DNA of 52,154 nucleotides from an uncultured Bacillota bacterium (GCA_948465545.1 CAOJXO010000007.1:1-52154); one strand, 5' to 3'; numbered from the stretch's first letter, positions 1-8,691 are shown. Numbers and translations are program-made. The notes: generated from the sequence alone by a model not told the origin.

Positions 1-1
1 T

Positions 2-78
2 TGGTGCCCTAAGGTGGAATCGAACCACCGACACAAGGATTTTCAGTCCTTTGCTCTACCGACTGAGCTATCAGGGCA
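2..78 (-). tRNA. tRNA-Phe (GAA)
   Basis: Read on the minus strand this folds as a full cloverleaf with a seven-pair acceptor stem, TTCGATT T-loop, GAA anticodon and an encoded CCA end (complement at 2-4). It is the last visible member of a four-tRNA minus-strand operon that probably continues past the left edge. Confidence 0.97.
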
Positions 79-131
79 ATTTGATTTTTGCCCTAAAGAA
101 CTTTTAAGGGCAATTCCTTCTAAAAGGAAAA

Positions 132-208
132 TGGCGACCCAAATGGGGCTCGAACCCACGACCTCTAGCGTGACAGGCTAGCGCTCTAACCAACTGAGCT
201 ATTGGGCC
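132..208 (-). tRNA. tRNA-Asp (GTC)
   Basis: Minus-strand cloverleaf with acceptor GGCCCAA pairing TTGGGTC, anticodon GTC and an encoded CCA. It is the third tRNA of the operon transcribed from the promoter near 486-514. Confidence 0.97.
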
Positions 209-274
209 ATACATAATTTGGACTTTTAGTAAGAAGCGGAGTTGTCCTTTGTAAAGGATTTGAGTTAAAAACTC

Positions 275-351
275 TGGTGGACCTTCAGGGACTCGAACCC
301 CGGACCGACCGGTTATGAGCCGGTTGCTCTAACCAACTGAGCTAAAGGTCC
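275..351 (-). tRNA. tRNA with CAT anticodon (Met or Ile2)
   Basis: Minus-strand cloverleaf with anticodon CAT and an encoded CCA. It lacks the C1-A72 mismatch of initiator tRNA, because the acceptor begins GGACCTT and is fully paired. It is therefore an elongator Met or a lysidine-modified Ile2 tRNA. The acceptor and D-arm resemble Firmicutes Ile2-type molecules as I remember them, but the sequence alone does not decide this. Confidence 0.93.
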
Positions 352-389
352 AATTTCTTTATGCAAGCATCTTTATGACTTAAAAGTCA

Positions 390-465
390 TGGTCGGGGTG
401 GAGGGTCTCGAACCCCCGACCTCATGGTCCCAAACCACGCGCTCTACCAACTGAGCCACACCCCG
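390..465 (-). tRNA. tRNA-Pro (TGG)
   Basis: Minus-strand cloverleaf with acceptor CGGGGTG, anticodon loop TTTGGGA (anticodon TGG) and an encoded CCA. It is the first gene of the tRNA operon, 20 nt downstream of the -10 element. Confidence 0.97.
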
Positions 466-485
466 AAAAACATGCTTGCTAGGTC

Positions 486-514
486 ATTTTATAATAAATA
501 AGGAAATATGTCAA
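486..514 (-). promoter_or_regulatory. tRNA operon promoter
   Basis: On the minus strand, TTGACA (509-514) is separated by exactly 17 nt from TAAAAT (486-491), a near-perfect sigma-A promoter. It lies just upstream of tRNA-Pro and drives the Pro-Met/Ile2-Asp-Phe cluster. Confidence 0.88.
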
Positions 515-614
515 GGATTTTTACAACTTTTTTGAAAAATTTTCTAATAGAATTGTTTTATTATTTTCCACTAAATAATTTGCCTTTTGATACAAAAACA
601 AGTAATATATAGTC

Positions 615-1094
615 ATGTCATGGTTTAACTATTATGGTCTTATTGCAGTTATACTTATTTTGATACCAAATATTATACTACAAATTGTTAATAAAGGTGC
701 GTTTAACAACAATTTCAACAATAAGCCTCTACAAATTTTAGAACAAATCGGAAGATATGGTTGTATGTTGTTTATGGTTTTCAATATACCATACACATAT
801 TTTGGTTTCTGGTTTGATAACGCCCTTCTATTCTATTTAACAATAGGTGGAGTGATAATCGTCATATATTACCTAGGCTGGATTATTTTCCACAAAAACA
901 ACTGTCTAGCGAAAAACTTATGGCTATCAATTACGCCTACCCTTTTATTTCTCTATTGCGGAATAATGGTAAGTTCAATTCCACTTATTATCTTTGCAGT
1001 TTTGTTTGGCATTTGCCACATTACTATTAGTTGTAAAAATTCAAACCAAAATCACAAGGAGAAAAATGATGGCAACATCACAAGAATACATTGA
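615..1094 (+). CDS. Small multi-pass membrane protein, unknown
   Basis: A 159-residue hydrophobic protein with about four to five predicted membrane segments (roughly residues 5-25, 48-68, 72-92, 103-118 and 120-140) and a short polar, Asn/Lys-rich C-terminus. I recognise no family motif. There is no convincing ribosome site before the ATG, so the start is uncertain. Its 3' end overlaps the start of the TfoX-N gene by about 26 nt in another frame, so the two are probably co-transcribed. Confidence 0.6.
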   Translation: MSWFNYYGLIAVILILIPNIILQIVNKGAFNNNFNNKPLQILEQIGRYGCMLFMVFNIPYTYFGFWFDNALLFYLTIGGVIIVIYYLGWIIFHKNNCLAKNLWLSITPTLLFLYCGIMVSSIPLIIFAVLFGICHITISCKNSNQNHKEKNDGNITRIH

Positions 1095-1389
1095 GTTTGT
1101 TTGCGAACAGATTGAAGGCAACTGGCTTGTTAGATACAAAAAGATGTTTGGTGAATATATGGTTTACGTAAATGATAAACCAGTGCTTCTTGTTTGCGAC
1201 AATACAGTATATGTTAAAAAGTTAAATCAAGTTGAAAAATTATTAGAAAATGCAGAAGTTGGGATTCCTTATGCGGGTGCAAAAGAGCATTATATTCTTG
1301 ATATAGAAAACCATGAACTGTCCGTTAAAGTTGTTAATATTTTAGAGCAAATCACCCCACTCCCAAAAAAGAAGATTAAAAAATGCTAG
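1069..1389 (+). CDS. TfoX N-terminal domain protein
   Basis: A 106-residue protein matching the TfoX/Sxy N-terminal domain: an opening helix (ATSQEYIEFVCEQI), then the RYKKMFGEYMVYVNDKPV block and the later AGAKEHYILDIE block. Only the N-terminal domain is present. In gammaproteobacteria TfoX controls competence, but stand-alone N-domain proteins in Firmicutes have no established role. The start follows an AAGGAG at 1056-1061. ATG 1069 (spacing 7) fits better than ATG 1066 (spacing 4), and an earlier in-frame start at 994 would run through the upstream gene. The stop codon lies inside the terminator stem. Confidence 0.85.
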   Translation: MATSQEYIEFVCEQIEGNWLVRYKKMFGEYMVYVNDKPVLLVCDNTVYVKKLNQVEKLLENAEVGIPYAGAKEHYILDIENHELSVKVVNILEQITPLPKKKIKKC

Positions 1390-1410
1390 AATAAAATAAC
1401 TAGCATTTTT
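1379..1410. terminator. Bidirectional terminator
   Basis: ATGCTAG (1383-1389) pairs with CTAGCAT (1400-1406), flanked by A and T runs on both sides. It separates the TfoX-N gene from the convergent beta-helix gene. Confidence 0.85.
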
Positions 1411-2053
1411 CAATTATATCATTCTTACCTTTATAGATACAATTCTCAGGGATTACACCCCTCACGGAGGAAAGTGGGTATATGCTGGTATTTTTACCTA
1501 TAATTGTCCCTGGATTCAAAACACTATTGCAACCAACCTCCACATTATCTCCAACCAACGCCCCGAATTTACGTAGTCCAGTGTCAATTTTCTCTGTTCC
1601 ATTTTGAATAGTCACATTGCTTTTATCTGACTTTATGTTTGATGTAATCGCCCCTGCCCCCAAATGAGCCTTATATCCCAAAATGCTATCACCAACATAA
1701 TTAAAGTGTGGTACTTGAGCCCCATCAAAAAGTATAGAGTTTTTAAGTTCTACCGAATTACCCACCACACAATTTTTACCAACAAGCACTCCACCTCTGA
1801 TAAATGCACAATGGCGAAGTTCACTTCCTGCATCAATAATGCATGGTGCTAATAGTTTTGCACTTTTCGCAATAGACGCATCCTTATGTATCCATACATT
1901 AGGACAAACCTCTTTAAACTCATCGTGATTCAGAGACCTACCCAAAGCCGCAACAAACATACCTATTCTAGGCACGCTTGCAAAAGTAAAAAATCTCATA
2001 AACTCTTGTGCTCTTGTATGAGATAAATCAAAAAGTTTCAAAATTTCAATCAT
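1400..2053 (-). CDS. Left-handed beta-helix (GlmU-C-like) protein
   Basis: A 217-residue protein made mostly of hexapeptide repeats ([LIV]-G-x-x-x-x), as in acyl/nucleotidyl-transferase beta-helices. The stretch HFNYVGDSILG...AHLGAGAITSN closely resembles the acetyltransferase half of GlmU, including the NYVGD and GAGAIT signatures. It has no nucleotidyltransferase (pyrophosphorylase) domain. It may be a stand-alone sugar-nucleotide acetyltransferase or a regulatory paralogue; the substrate is unknown. It is divergent from sufC, and no Shine-Dalgarno sequence is visible before the ATG. Confidence 0.8.
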   Translation of the reverse strand: MIEILKLFDLSHTRAQEFMRFFTFASVPRIGMFVAALGRSLNHDEFKEVCPNVWIHKDASIAKSAKLLAPCIIDAGSELRHCAFIRGGVLVGKNCVVGNSVELKNSILFDGAQVPHFNYVGDSILGYKAHLGAGAITSNIKSDKSNVTIQNGTEKIDTGLRKFGALVGDNVEVGCNSVLNPGTIIGKNTSIYPLSSVRGVIPENCIYKGKNDIIEKC

Positions 2054-2106
2054 ATTATATATATTGCGTAGTTACCATTTTTCGTGCATAAAATTTGCAT
2101 TTTTAT

Positions 2107-2135
2107 TTGACCCAAACAAAATAAGGTGCTATCAT
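2107..2135 (+). promoter_or_regulatory. sufC promoter, leaderless architecture
   Basis: TTGACC (2107-2112), a 17-nt spacer and TATCAT (2130-2135), followed by six bases and then the ATG at 2142. Transcription would start at or next to the A of the start codon, and no ribosome site is visible, so a leaderless mRNA is likely. Confidence 0.65.
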
Positions 2136-2141
2136 TTTAAT

Positions 2142-2861
2142 ATGATAGAATTAAAAAATATTTGTTATTCAGTAATTGAGGACGGCAAAGAAAAGCAAAT
2201 CCTTAAAGATATAAATCTTCAATTTGAAGAAAATACAATCACCGCAATCACAGGTCACAATGGAAGCGGAAAATCAACACTCATAAAACTGCTTATGGCA
2301 ATCGCTTCGCCAAGTAGCGGTAAGATTTTTTATAACGGAAAAGATATAACAAATCTTGATACCTCATACAGGGCAAACAATGGTTTCACGATTGCTTTTC
2401 AGCAACCCGTTAAATTTAAAGGGTTAACTGTAAAAGACCTTATTAATGTAGCAAGCCGTAAAAACAATAAAGTCAAAGATGCCTGCCAGTATCTTGCAGA
2501 GGTTGGACTTTGTGCAAGAAATTATCTTGACCGCCCTCTTGATGACACCCTCTCAGGTGGAGAACTTAAAAGAATTGAACTTGCAATCGCCCTTGCAAAA
2601 GGTGGCGAAGTGTTTTTGTTTGATGAACCAGAAGCTGGAATAGACCTATGGAGTTTTGAAGGGCTTATCAGCATATTCCAAAAACTAAAAAACAAAACCG
2701 TCATCATTGTCAGCCATCAAAGAAAGATTTTAGAGATTGCAGATAATATTGTTATTCTTAATGCAAACGACAGCCCTATTCAAGGAAAAGCAAAAACAAT
2801 GATTAAACAACTGGAATCTAAGAATATTTGCTACAAACTTAGTGGAGGCAAAAATGAATAA
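2142..2861 (+). CDS. sufC: Fe-S cluster assembly ATPase SufC
   Basis: A 239-residue ABC-type ATPase: Walker A GHNGSGKST, Q-loop in AFQQPVKFKG, signature LSGGELKR, Walker B VFLFDEPEAGIDLW and H-loop VSHQ. The DEPEAGIDLW variant is typical of SufC in clostridia that carry a minimal Suf system. SufC hydrolyses ATP to reshape the SufB/D scaffold during Fe-S cluster assembly in the cytosol. ATG 2142 gives the usual SufC N-terminus; a longer in-frame version from 2064 would read through the promoter. It overlaps the next gene by 8 nt. Confidence 0.93.
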   Translation: MIELKNICYSVIEDGKEKQILKDINLQFEENTITAITGHNGSGKSTLIKLLMAIASPSSGKIFYNGKDITNLDTSYRANNGFTIAFQQPVKFKGLTVKDLINVASRKNNKVKDACQYLAEVGLCARNYLDRPLDDTLSGGELKRIELAIALAKGGEVFLFDEPEAGIDLWSFEGLISIFQKLKNKTVIIVSHQRKILEIADNIVILNANDSPIQGKAKTMIKQLESKNICYKLSGGKNE

Positions 2862-3771
2862 GATAGATAAAGATTTATTAGAGCAAATTTCAAATCTTCA
2901 TGGTGTGCCCCAAGGAAGTTTTAATATAAGAAAAAACGGACAGGCTCTTAAAAGAAAATCAACTTCCGAAATAGAGATTCTGCCTAAACCTGATAAAAGC
3001 GGAATTGATATTATAGTTAAACCCAATGTCAAAAATAGAAGCGTACACATTCCCGTTATAATCACTGTAGGCGGTTTTAATGACCTTGTGTATAATGACT
3101 TCTATATCGGCGAAAACGCAGAAGTGAGCATAATTGCAGGTTGCGGAATTCATAATAGTGCAAACGAAACAAGCCAGCATGACGGGATTCACTCTTTTCA
3201 CCTTGAGAAAGGTTGTAAGGTAAAATATATAGAAAAGCACCTTGGTTTAGGAAAAGAAGGTGTCGGAAAAATCCTTAATCCGACCACAAATATTGTTATG
3301 GAAGAATCAAGCGAATTTGAAATGGAAACATATCAACTTGGCGGAGTAACCTATTCAAATCGAATAACAAAAGCAAAAATAAAAGACAATGCGAAACTGC
3401 TTGTTACTGAAAAGATTTTAACCACCAACACACAAACCGCAATCACCCACTTCACTGCAAATTTAGTGGGCAAAAATGCAAGCGTAAATATTGTAAGCCG
3501 TTCAGTAGCAAAAGACAACTCAAAACAAAAATTCATTTCAAATGTAATAGGAAACAACGAATGTTTTGGTCATGTTGAATGTGACGGCATAATCCTAAAT
3601 AATGCGGTGATAGAATCAACGCCTAAAATTGTTGCAAAAGACGTGAATGCAAGCCTAGTACATGAAGCAGCAATCGGCAAAATCGCAGGCGAACAAATAA
3701 CCAAACTTATGACGCTTGGACTAAACAAAGACGAAGCGGAAGAGTTGATAATTAAAGGCTTTTTAAAATAG
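2854..3771 (+). CDS. SufB/SufD-family Fe-S scaffold protein
   Basis: A 305-residue SufBD-family protein, with the beta-helix core and typical C-terminus (VARSVAKDNSKQKF, then CDGIILN, then LVHEAAIGKIAGEQITKLMTLGL and DEAEELIIKGFL). It is shorter than enteric SufB (about 495 aa) and is the only scaffold subunit here. No SufD, SufS or SufU is nearby, so this looks like the minimal two-gene SufBC arrangement. ATG 2854 follows TGGAGG at 2843-2848 and overlaps the sufC stop codon, suggesting translational coupling. Confidence 0.9.
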   Translation: MNKIDKDLLEQISNLHGVPQGSFNIRKNGQALKRKSTSEIEILPKPDKSGIDIIVKPNVKNRSVHIPVIITVGGFNDLVYNDFYIGENAEVSIIAGCGIHNSANETSQHDGIHSFHLEKGCKVKYIEKHLGLGKEGVGKILNPTTNIVMEESSEFEMETYQLGGVTYSNRITKAKIKDNAKLLVTEKILTTNTQTAITHFTANLVGKNASVNIVSRSVAKDNSKQKFISNVIGNNECFGHVECDGIILNNAVIESTPKIVAKDVNASLVHEAAIGKIAGEQITKLMTLGLNKDEAEELIIKGFLK

Positions 3772-3772
3772 C

Positions 3773-3807
3773 AAAAAACGAACTTAGACTCATCTAAGTT
3801 CGTTTTT
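3773..3807 (+). terminator. suf operon terminator (bidirectional)
   Basis: A hairpin with AACGAACTTAG pairing CTAAGTTCGTT and A/T runs on both sides. It ends the suf operon and also serves the convergent ABC exporter gene. Confidence 0.9.
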
Positions 3808-3814
3808 ACTCTAA

Positions 3815-5479
3815 TTAAAAATAAAAAACTTTATTACAATTCTCAAGAAGTCTTGAATCGTGTGAAATTACAACAACAATAGCATCGCTTTGTAATTTTT
3901 TTAAGATTTTAATAACCTTTTCAACATTCTTTTTATCAAGTTCATTTGTTGGTTCATCAAATATATATAACTGTGCAGGCTTAATCATTGCACGTGCGAT
4001 ATTAATACGTTTTTTCTCACCACCAGAAAGTTTTTGCTCCACTTCTTCTGACCTATTCATATTTCGCTCAATAAGTTTATCAAGTTCTAATGTTTTTAAT
4101 ATGCGGTTAGCCTCTTTACTTTTTGTTAGATTAGGATAAAAGATATTTTCTTCCAAACTTCTATCAAAAAGTTGCATCTCTTGCAAAGCATAAGAAATTT
4201 TATCCTCATCAAAGAATAAAGACTCAAATTCAAACTCATCATTTATTATTATATGCCCGCTCTTGTGTTCTCTTAGTCCTAAAAGTGCTTGAATAATAGA
4301 TGTTTTACCCGAACCACTTGCCCCAGCAAGTGCCACCATATCCCCTTTTTTGAAAGTTAAATTTACATTATCCAACTTAAAAGAGCCTTGTTCTATACAC
4401 ATGTTTACGACTTCTATTTTGTCTATCTTATCTATTACAACTTTATTTTTTGAAGGTTCTATTAAAGAATTTTCACTTGGCTTAACAAGCTTTATACGAT
4501 TTATTTTTATTGCGCCTTGCTGTAATGAAGAAATATTGTACCCCAGACTTTCAATCGGGTCATACACATTAAGAATATATCCAAGAAGCAAAATTGCAGA
4601 AGAAACAGAAAATACATTTGTCGTTGCATGATTATTTGCAATTATAACAGCAGCAGCCATTGAGGAATATTCAAAAAACATAACAATAAGCCAATAAGTC
4701 CACTGTATATAAGTTCGCTTTTTTAAGTTAGAGTAATAATTATTATTATGTTTTTTCAAAATTTCCTTTTCATATAATTGACACTTGAATAAACTTAAAA
4801 ACGGAAGATTTGTCACACTATTCAAAAACAAGTTGTTAATTTTTCCTCTATAAACCTCACCGTTTTCAATCAATTTTCTTTCAAGTCGGACCCTTGTATA
4901 TGCAAACAACATAAGTATAACGCTTATACAAAGCACAATAAGCATTACTATCCAATCAATAAGTCCAATATAAATTATTGACAACACAAAAGATGCAATC
5001 GGTGGTATAATAGAAATAAACAAAGTTTCTACAAAATCAGAAATGTTTTCAGTAGCACTCTTAATAAGATAACAAAATTCACCCTTAGTCATTTCTATAT
5101 TTGAATTTTTTCGTGGCGAAAGAGTCCAATCAAGAGCCTTGTTATTAAGTTGATTTGTAAGTTTTCCACTTGCCGTCCATAAACAATAATATGCTGTTAC
5201 ACCAATAAGCCAAATTATAAAAATTAAAGAAAATGAAAATAAAGCAATTATTTCAACACTCCAACTTTCAGGTAGAGTTATACCAAAAATCTGCACAACC
5301 CCGCCTTCCATTTTTGAGATTATAGAGGCAATACATTGAACAGGCATAAGCATAGCAAAAGGCCTTGCCATCAGTGCAAAAAATAACGGGATACACAAAA
5401 ACTTTTGTGAAGGTGTCATCACACTCCACAACAATTTGATTGCCGACATAATAGACTTCTTTTCTTTATCTTCTTTCAT
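3815..5479 (-). CDS. ABC exporter, fused membrane and ATPase domains
   Basis: About 554 residues. The N-terminal half (roughly 20-310) holds about six membrane segments. The C-terminal half is an ABC ATPase with Walker A GASGSGKTS, signature LSGGEKKRINIARAM, Walker B LYIFDEPTNELD and H-loop VVISHDSR. It is clearly a paralogue of the gene at 28009: both begin with a K-rich stretch then SA[IV]KLLW, contain GITxPE at the same place, and share the NBD wording. That alignment favours ATG 5479 over the TTG at 5518 (554 versus 555 aa). The substrate is unknown. A TTGAAA-N16-TAAAAT promoter would leave a leader of only about 5 nt and no ribosome site. Confidence 0.9.
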   Translation of the reverse strand: MKEDKEKKSIMSAIKLLWSVMTPSQKFLCIPLFFALMARPFAMLMPVQCIASIISKMEGGVVQIFGITLPESWSVEIIALFSFSLIFIIWLIGVTAYYCLWTASGKLTNQLNNKALDWTLSPRKNSNIEMTKGEFCYLIKSATENISDFVETLFISIIPPIASFVLSIIYIGLIDWIVMLIVLCISVILMLFAYTRVRLERKLIENGEVYRGKINNLFLNSVTNLPFLSLFKCQLYEKEILKKHNNNYYSNLKKRTYIQWTYWLIVMFFEYSSMAAAVIIANNHATTNVFSVSSAILLLGYILNVYDPIESLGYNISSLQQGAIKINRIKLVKPSENSLIEPSKNKVVIDKIDKIEVVNMCIEQGSFKLDNVNLTFKKGDMVALAGASGSGKTSIIQALLGLREHKSGHIIINDEFEFESLFFDEDKISYALQEMQLFDRSLEENIFYPNLTKSKEANRILKTLELDKLIERNMNRSEEVEQKLSGGEKKRINIARAMIKPAQLYIFDEPTNELDKKNVEKVIKILKKLQSDAIVVVISHDSRLLENCNKVFYF

Positions 5480-5761
5480 ATACAAAGATGATTTTAACAT
5501 AAAGTTAAATAATTTCAAATTAAATTAAATAATAAAATTCATTAAACTATATTTTTGTAGTGCCATAGAAATTACAATTTGTTATTAATAAAATTAAAGT
5601 TAAGACATATTTTATATCAACACATAACTTTTGTCGTATCATGTCGCAACTTAAACCAATTATAATTTTACACAAAAAATTATTTTTAATCTTATCAAAA
5701 GTTGTTAGGATAATCTTATTACAATATGCTAAAATAAATTATTAAATAAATAGGAGATATA
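5480..5761. other. Intergenic AT-rich stretch
   Basis: About 280 bases between divergent genes. I see the probable promoter of the ABC exporter at the left end and AGGAG (5753-5757) before degV at the right end, but no tRNA, riboswitch, clear hairpin or credible short gene. Confidence 0.5.
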
Positions 5762-6580
5762 ATGATAAAAATCATAACCGATTCCACTGCCTACATTCCA
5801 GAAGAATATATATTACAAAATGATATAACCGTAATCCCTCTCAGAGTACTTTTTAATGAAGAAGAATTTGATGAAGGCTTGCCAGGTTCATACAATAGTT
5901 TCTTTGAAAAGTTCACAAAAAATAAAACTTTCCCTAAAACAAGTCAACCATCTCTATCTCACTTTATAGATGTATATAATAATGTTATAGATAACGGCGA
6001 TGAGGCTATTGTGTTTACCATATCCTCAACACTATCTGGCACAAACAGCGTTGCAAATCTTGGCAAGAATCAATGCAAAGAGCCAGATAAAATCACCGTC
6101 ATAGATTCACAAAATTGTTGTCAAACAACTTGGGGACTAATCATGGAAACCAAAGACATGATTGACAGCGGAATGAGCCGTGAAGAAATTGTAAATGCAA
6201 TCGCAAAATTACAAATAGGAAGCCAAGTATCATTTGTACCTGATTCACTTGAGTATTTAAAACGTGGTGGGCGTATAGGTAAGGTAAGTGCAACAATAGG
6301 CTCTCTTCTTCAAATTAAACCTATCTTATCTTTCAATCAAGGGGTTCTATCCTGCCCTAAAAAGATAATCGGTATAAACAAAGCAATCTCAGAACTTATA
6401 TCAATGATACCACAAAACATCAAAAGGCTATTTATAATTCATATAGCCAACAGTAAATTTTTCGACTTGTTAAAATCTAAACTAAAAGGGCTGTTTGATG
6501 TGCCAACCTATGAGGGCGAAGTTGGCCCTGTGGTTGCATCACATATCGGCCCTGCAATAGGAGTATGTTATATATGCTAA
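5762..6580 (+). CDS. DegV family fatty-acid-binding protein
   Basis: A 272-residue EDD-fold protein: MIKIITDSTAYIP opening, TSQPS motif, STLSGT motif binding the carboxylate head, and LEYLKRGGRIGK with the HIG near the C-terminus. These are all DegV/FakB signatures. Family members bind a single fatty acid, and FakB partners present it to FakA kinase. No fakA is adjacent, so this may be an orphan carrier. AGGAG lies at 5753-5757 before the ATG. The stop overlaps the downstream SDR start, which is consistent with shared lipid metabolism. Confidence 0.92.
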   Translation: MIKIITDSTAYIPEEYILQNDITVIPLRVLFNEEEFDEGLPGSYNSFFEKFTKNKTFPKTSQPSLSHFIDVYNNVIDNGDEAIVFTISSTLSGTNSVANLGKNQCKEPDKITVIDSQNCCQTTWGLIMETKDMIDSGMSREEIVNAIAKLQIGSQVSFVPDSLEYLKRGGRIGKVSATIGSLLQIKPILSFNQGVLSCPKKIIGINKAISELISMIPQNIKRLFIIHIANSKFFDLLKSKLKGLFDVPTYEGEVGPVVASHIGPAIGVCYIC

Positions 6581-7311
6581 GGAAAACAGTAATTATCACA
6601 GGTGCATCTGGCGGAATAGGAAGTGCAACAGCAAGAGAATTTGCAAAGAACGGATATAACGTTGCACTCACCTACAACACCCACAGCACGAAGAAGTTGG
6701 AAAGCGAACTTAAGAAATTTGATGTTGAAGTTAAATCTTTCAAACTAGACCAAACAAGCGAAGAGAATATCAAAAAATGCATAAAAGAAATCTTCGCAAG
6801 TTTTTCATACATAGATGCGGTGATATGCAATAGTGGCAAAGCAGAAAAGGTAAAACTTCTCTCTGAAAAAAGCACTAAAGAAATCGACGATATTTTAAAC
6901 GTAAATCTTAGAGGAACTATCCTTGTCAATCGCGAGGTACTGAAATACATGATGCCACAAAAACATGGAAACATCGTTAACGTTTCCTCAATATATGGAT
7001 TAACTGGTGGAGAATGTGAAGCCATCTATTCAGCAGCAAAGGCAGGCGTTATCGGGTTAACCAAATCCATTGCTGGCGAAGTTGCATCACTAGGAATACG
7101 CGTCAACGCTGTCGCCCCGGGTTGTATTGATACCAATATGACAAAAGGATATAACGAAGAAGACAGAAAATCTATCATAGAAAGCACCCCTCTTGGCAGA
7201 ATAGGACAACCTGAAGATGTCGCAAACCTTATATATTTTCTTGCAAGTGATAAAGCCTCATTTATTACTGGCGAATGTTACCAAATAAGTGGTGGCGTTG
7301 TTAAATTTTAA
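6574..7311 (+). CDS. SDR oxidoreductase, FabG-like
   Basis: A 245-residue classical short-chain dehydrogenase: cofactor motif TGASGGIG, catalytic Ser in NVSSIYG, YSAAKAG (Tyr-x3-Lys), PG motif in VAPGCIDT and the SFITGECYQISGG C-terminus. It most resembles 3-oxoacyl-ACP reductase FabG, but many SDRs look like this and no other fab genes are present. ATG 6574 starts the conserved LRKTVIITG segment and overlaps the degV stop by 7 nt. An upstream ATG at 6565 lies too close to the AGGAG at 6559-6563. Confidence 0.87.
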   Translation: MLRKTVIITGASGGIGSATAREFAKNGYNVALTYNTHSTKKLESELKKFDVEVKSFKLDQTSEENIKKCIKEIFASFSYIDAVICNSGKAEKVKLLSEKSTKEIDDILNVNLRGTILVNREVLKYMMPQKHGNIVNVSSIYGLTGGECEAIYSAAKAGVIGLTKSIAGEVASLGIRVNAVAPGCIDTNMTKGYNEEDRKSIIESTPLGRIGQPEDVANLIYFLASDKASFITGECYQISGGVVKF

Positions 7312-7350
7312 GTGGCACGCCACAGCCCTTTTTATAACTTATTAATACAT

Positions 7351-7381
7351 AAAAAACAATCCTCAATCAGGATTGTTTTTT
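7351..7381. terminator. Bidirectional terminator
   Basis: ACAATCCT pairs with AGGATTGT, flanked by A6 and T7 runs. It separates the SDR gene from the convergent cytidylate kinase gene, whose stop lies inside it. Confidence 0.9.
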
Positions 7382-8050
7382 ATTATTCATTTTTTGCCTA
7401 ACAAGTTTCTCAACTATATCAAGCGATTCTTCAAGCGTCAAATTTGTTGTATCAAATATAACAGCGTCTTTTGCAGGAACATTTGCACCATGTTCTCTGT
7501 GTTCATCAGCATAATCTCTGGCGTTTAAGTCCTTTAATATCTGCTGAAAACTAGGTGCATCAGGCGTGTCCTTTATTTGATTATACCTTCTCATTGCCCT
7601 CACCTCTGGGGTTGCAGTAATAAAAAGTTTCAAGTCTGCATTTGGAAGTACATCAATTCCAACCCCACGCCCTTCAATAACACAATTATACTTTCTTGCA
7701 AAATCCTGTTGCACTATTTTAACTGCCTCACGTAATTCTGGAAATGGTGAAATAATCGCAGCAAAACGACTTGTTTCTTCAAGTCTTAAACTACCCGTAT
7801 AATCCTTTCCATTCACAGCAACATGTTGTTCTTTTCCTACAAAGAACACATCTATCTCAGCCCTACTTATAAAATCATGGATAATTTGTTCGTTAGGCTC
7901 TTTCGATAACCCCAACTCTAAATACGCACAAGCAAGCCCTCTATAAATTGAACCCGTATTAAGCACTTTAAAATTAAACCTTTCAGAAATTCCTACGGCA
8001 ATCGTACTCTTTCCACTACCACCAAATCCATCTATAGCTATATTAAACAT
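7367..8050 (-). CDS. cmk: Cytidylate kinase
   Basis: A 227-residue NMP kinase that phosphorylates CMP and dCMP with ATP in pyrimidine salvage. It opens with IAIDGFGGSGKST (P-loop) and NTGSIYRG. It also has the IEGRGVGIDVLPNADLKLFITA segment and RALRRY-like (VRAMRRYNQ) and RDYADEHRE blocks that define Cmk. Length is normal. AAGGAAG precedes the ATG. In many Firmicutes cmk sits beside rpsA-like genes; here it stands alone. Confidence 0.95.
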   Translation of the reverse strand: MFNIAIDGFGGSGKSTIAVGISERFNFKVLNTGSIYRGLACAYLELGLSKEPNEQIIHDFISRAEIDVFFVGKEQHVAVNGKDYTGSLRLEETSRFAAIISPFPELREAVKIVQQDFARKYNCVIEGRGVGIDVLPNADLKLFITATPEVRAMRRYNQIKDTPDAPSFQQILKDLNARDYADEHREHGANVPAKDAVIFDTTNLTLEESLDIVEKLVRQKMNNKKQS

Positions 8051-8156
8051 ACATACTTCCTTTTATTAAGACTTTCTTGACATATATAGTAAATAATAGT
8101 ATTCTTTTATTATTGTAACAAATAGTTGTAAAAATTCCAAATAAAAAGAGAGAAAA

Positions 8157-8624
8157 ATGCATCAAGGATTTAAGCCAGTTTATGATAAAAATTCAAAGAT
8201 ATTAATTTTAGGAAGTTTCCCTAGCGTAAAAAGTCGGGAGGTCGGCTTTTATTATGGACATAAACAAAACCGATTTTGGAAGATGCTTTCACAAGTTTTT
8301 AATGAGAAAATTAAAGACGATATACCCTCCAAAATTTCATTTTTACATAAATACCATATCGCACTTTATGATGTGATTATTGAAAGCGACCTCACAGGAT
8401 CTTCCGATTCCGCTCTTGAAAAATCCTCACTTAAAACAGGTGCTTTCGCACCACTCTTACCACCCAACACAAAGGTAGAAAAAATACTATGCAATGGCAA
8501 AACAGCTTACAATCTATTTATAGAAAATTACACAACTGACATTCCCGTATATTGTATGCCTTCCACCAGTCCAGCCAATCCAAGATATAATTTTGAAACT
8601 TGGAAAAACACAATACTACACTAA
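8157..8624 (+). CDS. Hypoxanthine-DNA glycosylase (UDG superfamily)
   Basis: A 155-residue uracil-DNA-glycosylase-fold protein with LILGSFPSVKSRE, YYGHKQNRFWKML and MPSTSPANP. These are the motifs of the DNA-deoxyinosine glycosylase subfamily, which removes hypoxanthine formed by adenine deamination. It has a weak purine-rich ribosome site (AAAGAGAG). It is a single-gene unit with its own terminator. Confidence 0.9.
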   Translation: MHQGFKPVYDKNSKILILGSFPSVKSREVGFYYGHKQNRFWKMLSQVFNEKIKDDIPSKISFLHKYHIALYDVIIESDLTGSSDSALEKSSLKTGAFAPLLPPNTKVEKILCNGKTAYNLFIENYTTDIPVYCMPSTSPANPRYNFETWKNTILH

Positions 8625-8663
8625 ATATCACTAGTATGCACGCATAACTGATACAACATATAG

Positions 8664-8691
8664 AAAAAAGAGGCTTTTAAGCCTCTTTTTT
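8664..8691. terminator. Bidirectional terminator
   Basis: AAAAAAGAGGC pairs with GCCTCTTTTTT around a short TTTTAA loop. It serves the glycosylase gene and the convergent merR-type gene. Confidence 0.92.

Noticed and set aside
8632..8646. Copy of the mcsA palindrome half (TAGTATGCACGCATA) past the glycosylase gene
   Set aside because: It lies between convergent genes, away from any promoter, and is imperfect; probably chance.
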